5,701 bases of DNA from Lachnospiraceae bacterium. Its GTDB lineage: Bacteria; Bacillota; Clostridia; Lachnospirales; Lachnospiraceae. Shown piece by piece: positions 5,105-5,701 of this stretch. The notes below the pieces were generated by a model. The model had not been told where the DNA came from. It saw only the letters and a list, made by a program, of their open reading frames with translations, and made no database searches. Position 1 is the stretch's first letter, and each line of letters begins with the position of its first letter. The position numbers and the translations under genes are program-made. Where the stretch lies: assembly GCA_900755865.1 (NCBI GenBank), contig CAAEHZ010000076.1, forward strand, positions 1 to 5,701, given 5' to 3'.

Positions 5105-5701
5105 ATGCTGGTTAAGAAGTTTGTACCCTGTATTTATCTTTACCGTCAACATGCCGTAAGAGGCTTAAACGATACAACGATTGTAGAAACAGACCCTTTG
5201 CGTCTGGTACAGCTTTATAACGAAAACAACGCGGATGAACTGATTGTCTTTGACATGTCTGAGGATGATGCTTCCCATGAGGAGGCACTTGATATGTTAA
5301 AGGAAATCTGTGCTCTGGCAGAGGTGGACGTTATCGGTGCAGGAAATGTGAAACGAATGGAAGATATCAAGAAGCTTCTGTACGCAGGCTGTAAAAAAGC
5401 TGTTCTGGACTATGAAAAGGAAGCTAATATTGCCATCACAGAGGAGGTTTCTTTAAAGTTCGGGAAGGATAAAATCCTGCTTTCCTTTGAGGAACCGGAG
5501 GTTTTGGCTGCCAATAAGGAACTGATTGAAACCTATGTTTCCGGCATGATTTTAATGAATCCCCATAAAATCCGGGAAACAGAAGCTGTAACAGACCTGC
5601 CCTTTTATGTGCAGGTGCGTCAGATTGCCCTGAACAAGCTGATGGAAATTTTTGCCTACGACAAAGTATGCGGCGTTACAGGAAATACTATTAACGATAA
5701 C
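5105..5701 (+). CDS. hisIE: Degenerate HisF-like domain, probable N-terminus of a HisIE fusion, 3' end missing
   Basis: The frame is open for 199 codons from ATG 5105 to the window edge. The start MLVKKFVPCIYLYRQHAVRG matches the opening of HisF (imidazole glycerol phosphate synthase cyclase subunit), and NADELIVFD (42-50) matches its second strand. However, the catalytic Asp11 is Tyr (Y11) and Lys19 is Arg. The GGG phosphate loop is GAGN (78-81). The strand that normally ends in Asp130 reads ILLSFEEPE, with Glu nearest that place. The second half has lost the DRDGT segment and the SGG phosphate loop (LPFYVQVRQ at 165-173), and about 25-30 residues near the middle. It is therefore unlikely to be an active cyclase. 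I recall Lachnospiraceae HisIE proteins (phosphoribosyl-AMP cyclohydrolase plus phosphoribosyl-ATP pyrophosphatase) carrying such an N-terminal domain. The HisIE assignment rests on that memory and the operon position, as neither catalytic domain is visible. It lies 24 bases after hisB with its own ribosome binding site. Confidence 0.72.
   Translation, partial: MLVKKFVPCIYLYRQHAVRGLNDTTIVETDPLRLVQLYNENNADELIVFDMSEDDASHEEALDMLKEICALAEVDVIGAGNVKRMEDIKKLLYAGCKKAVLDYEKEANIAITEEVSLKFGKDKILLSFEEPEVLAANKELIETYVSGMILMNPHKIRETEAVTDLPFYVQVRQIALNKLMEIFAYDKVCGVTGNTINDN

Noticed and set aside
5105..5701. Functional hisF or hisA
   Set aside because: The catalytic Asp at position 11 is Tyr, and both phosphate-binding loops and the central catalytic segment are lost, so neither enzyme activity is supported.
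1..5701. Mobile element, CRISPR array, prophage or defence system
   Set aside because: Genes fill almost all the window and all are recognised housekeeping or biosynthetic genes. No transposase, terminal repeats, spacer array or tRNA-linked attachment site was found.

Overview
This window looks like chromosomal housekeeping DNA from a low-to-middling GC Firmicute, most likely a member of Clostridia and plausibly Lachnospiraceae. The evidence is strong AAGGAG-type ribosome binding sites, the Firmicute-type Holliday junction resolvase RecU, the short HisG plus HisZ form of ATP phosphoribosyltransferase, and tight head-to-tail packing of genes on one strand. The genus cannot be fixed from the sequence.

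Layout. All seven genes are on the + strand. Positions 2-748 hold the 3' part of an RluA/RluD-family pseudouridine synthase gene, cut by the left edge. It overlaps recU (729-1262) by 20 bases. A 100-base gap follows (1263-1362). It contains a near-consensus sigma-A promoter (TTGACA, 17 bases, TATACT) and two candidate operator-like inverted repeats, but no T-box or attenuator. Next comes a histidine biosynthesis operon: hisZ (1363-2481), hisG (2478-3146, overlapping hisZ by 4 bases), hisD (3177-4475) and hisB (4490-5080). The last frame, from 5105, runs off the right edge.

How the genes work together. HisZ and HisG form the first, feedback-controlled enzyme of the pathway. HisB dehydrates imidazole glycerol phosphate at step 6, and HisD oxidises histidinol to histidine in the last two steps. 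The final gene starts with a HisF-like (beta/alpha)8 domain that has lost the hallmark catalytic and phosphate-binding residues. I infer that it is the N-terminal part of a longer HisIE protein (steps 2 and 3), an architecture I associate with Lachnospiraceae, but the HisI and HisE domains would lie outside the window. Genes for HisA, HisH, a functional HisF, HisC and histidinol-phosphate phosphatase are not present here.

No mobile element, CRISPR array, RNA gene or pseudogene is seen, and I see no wholly new system. The points most worth a second look are the degenerate HisF-like domain, the promoter with its overlapping inverted repeat, the second dyad in the leader, and the Asp in place of Glu in the RecU active site.
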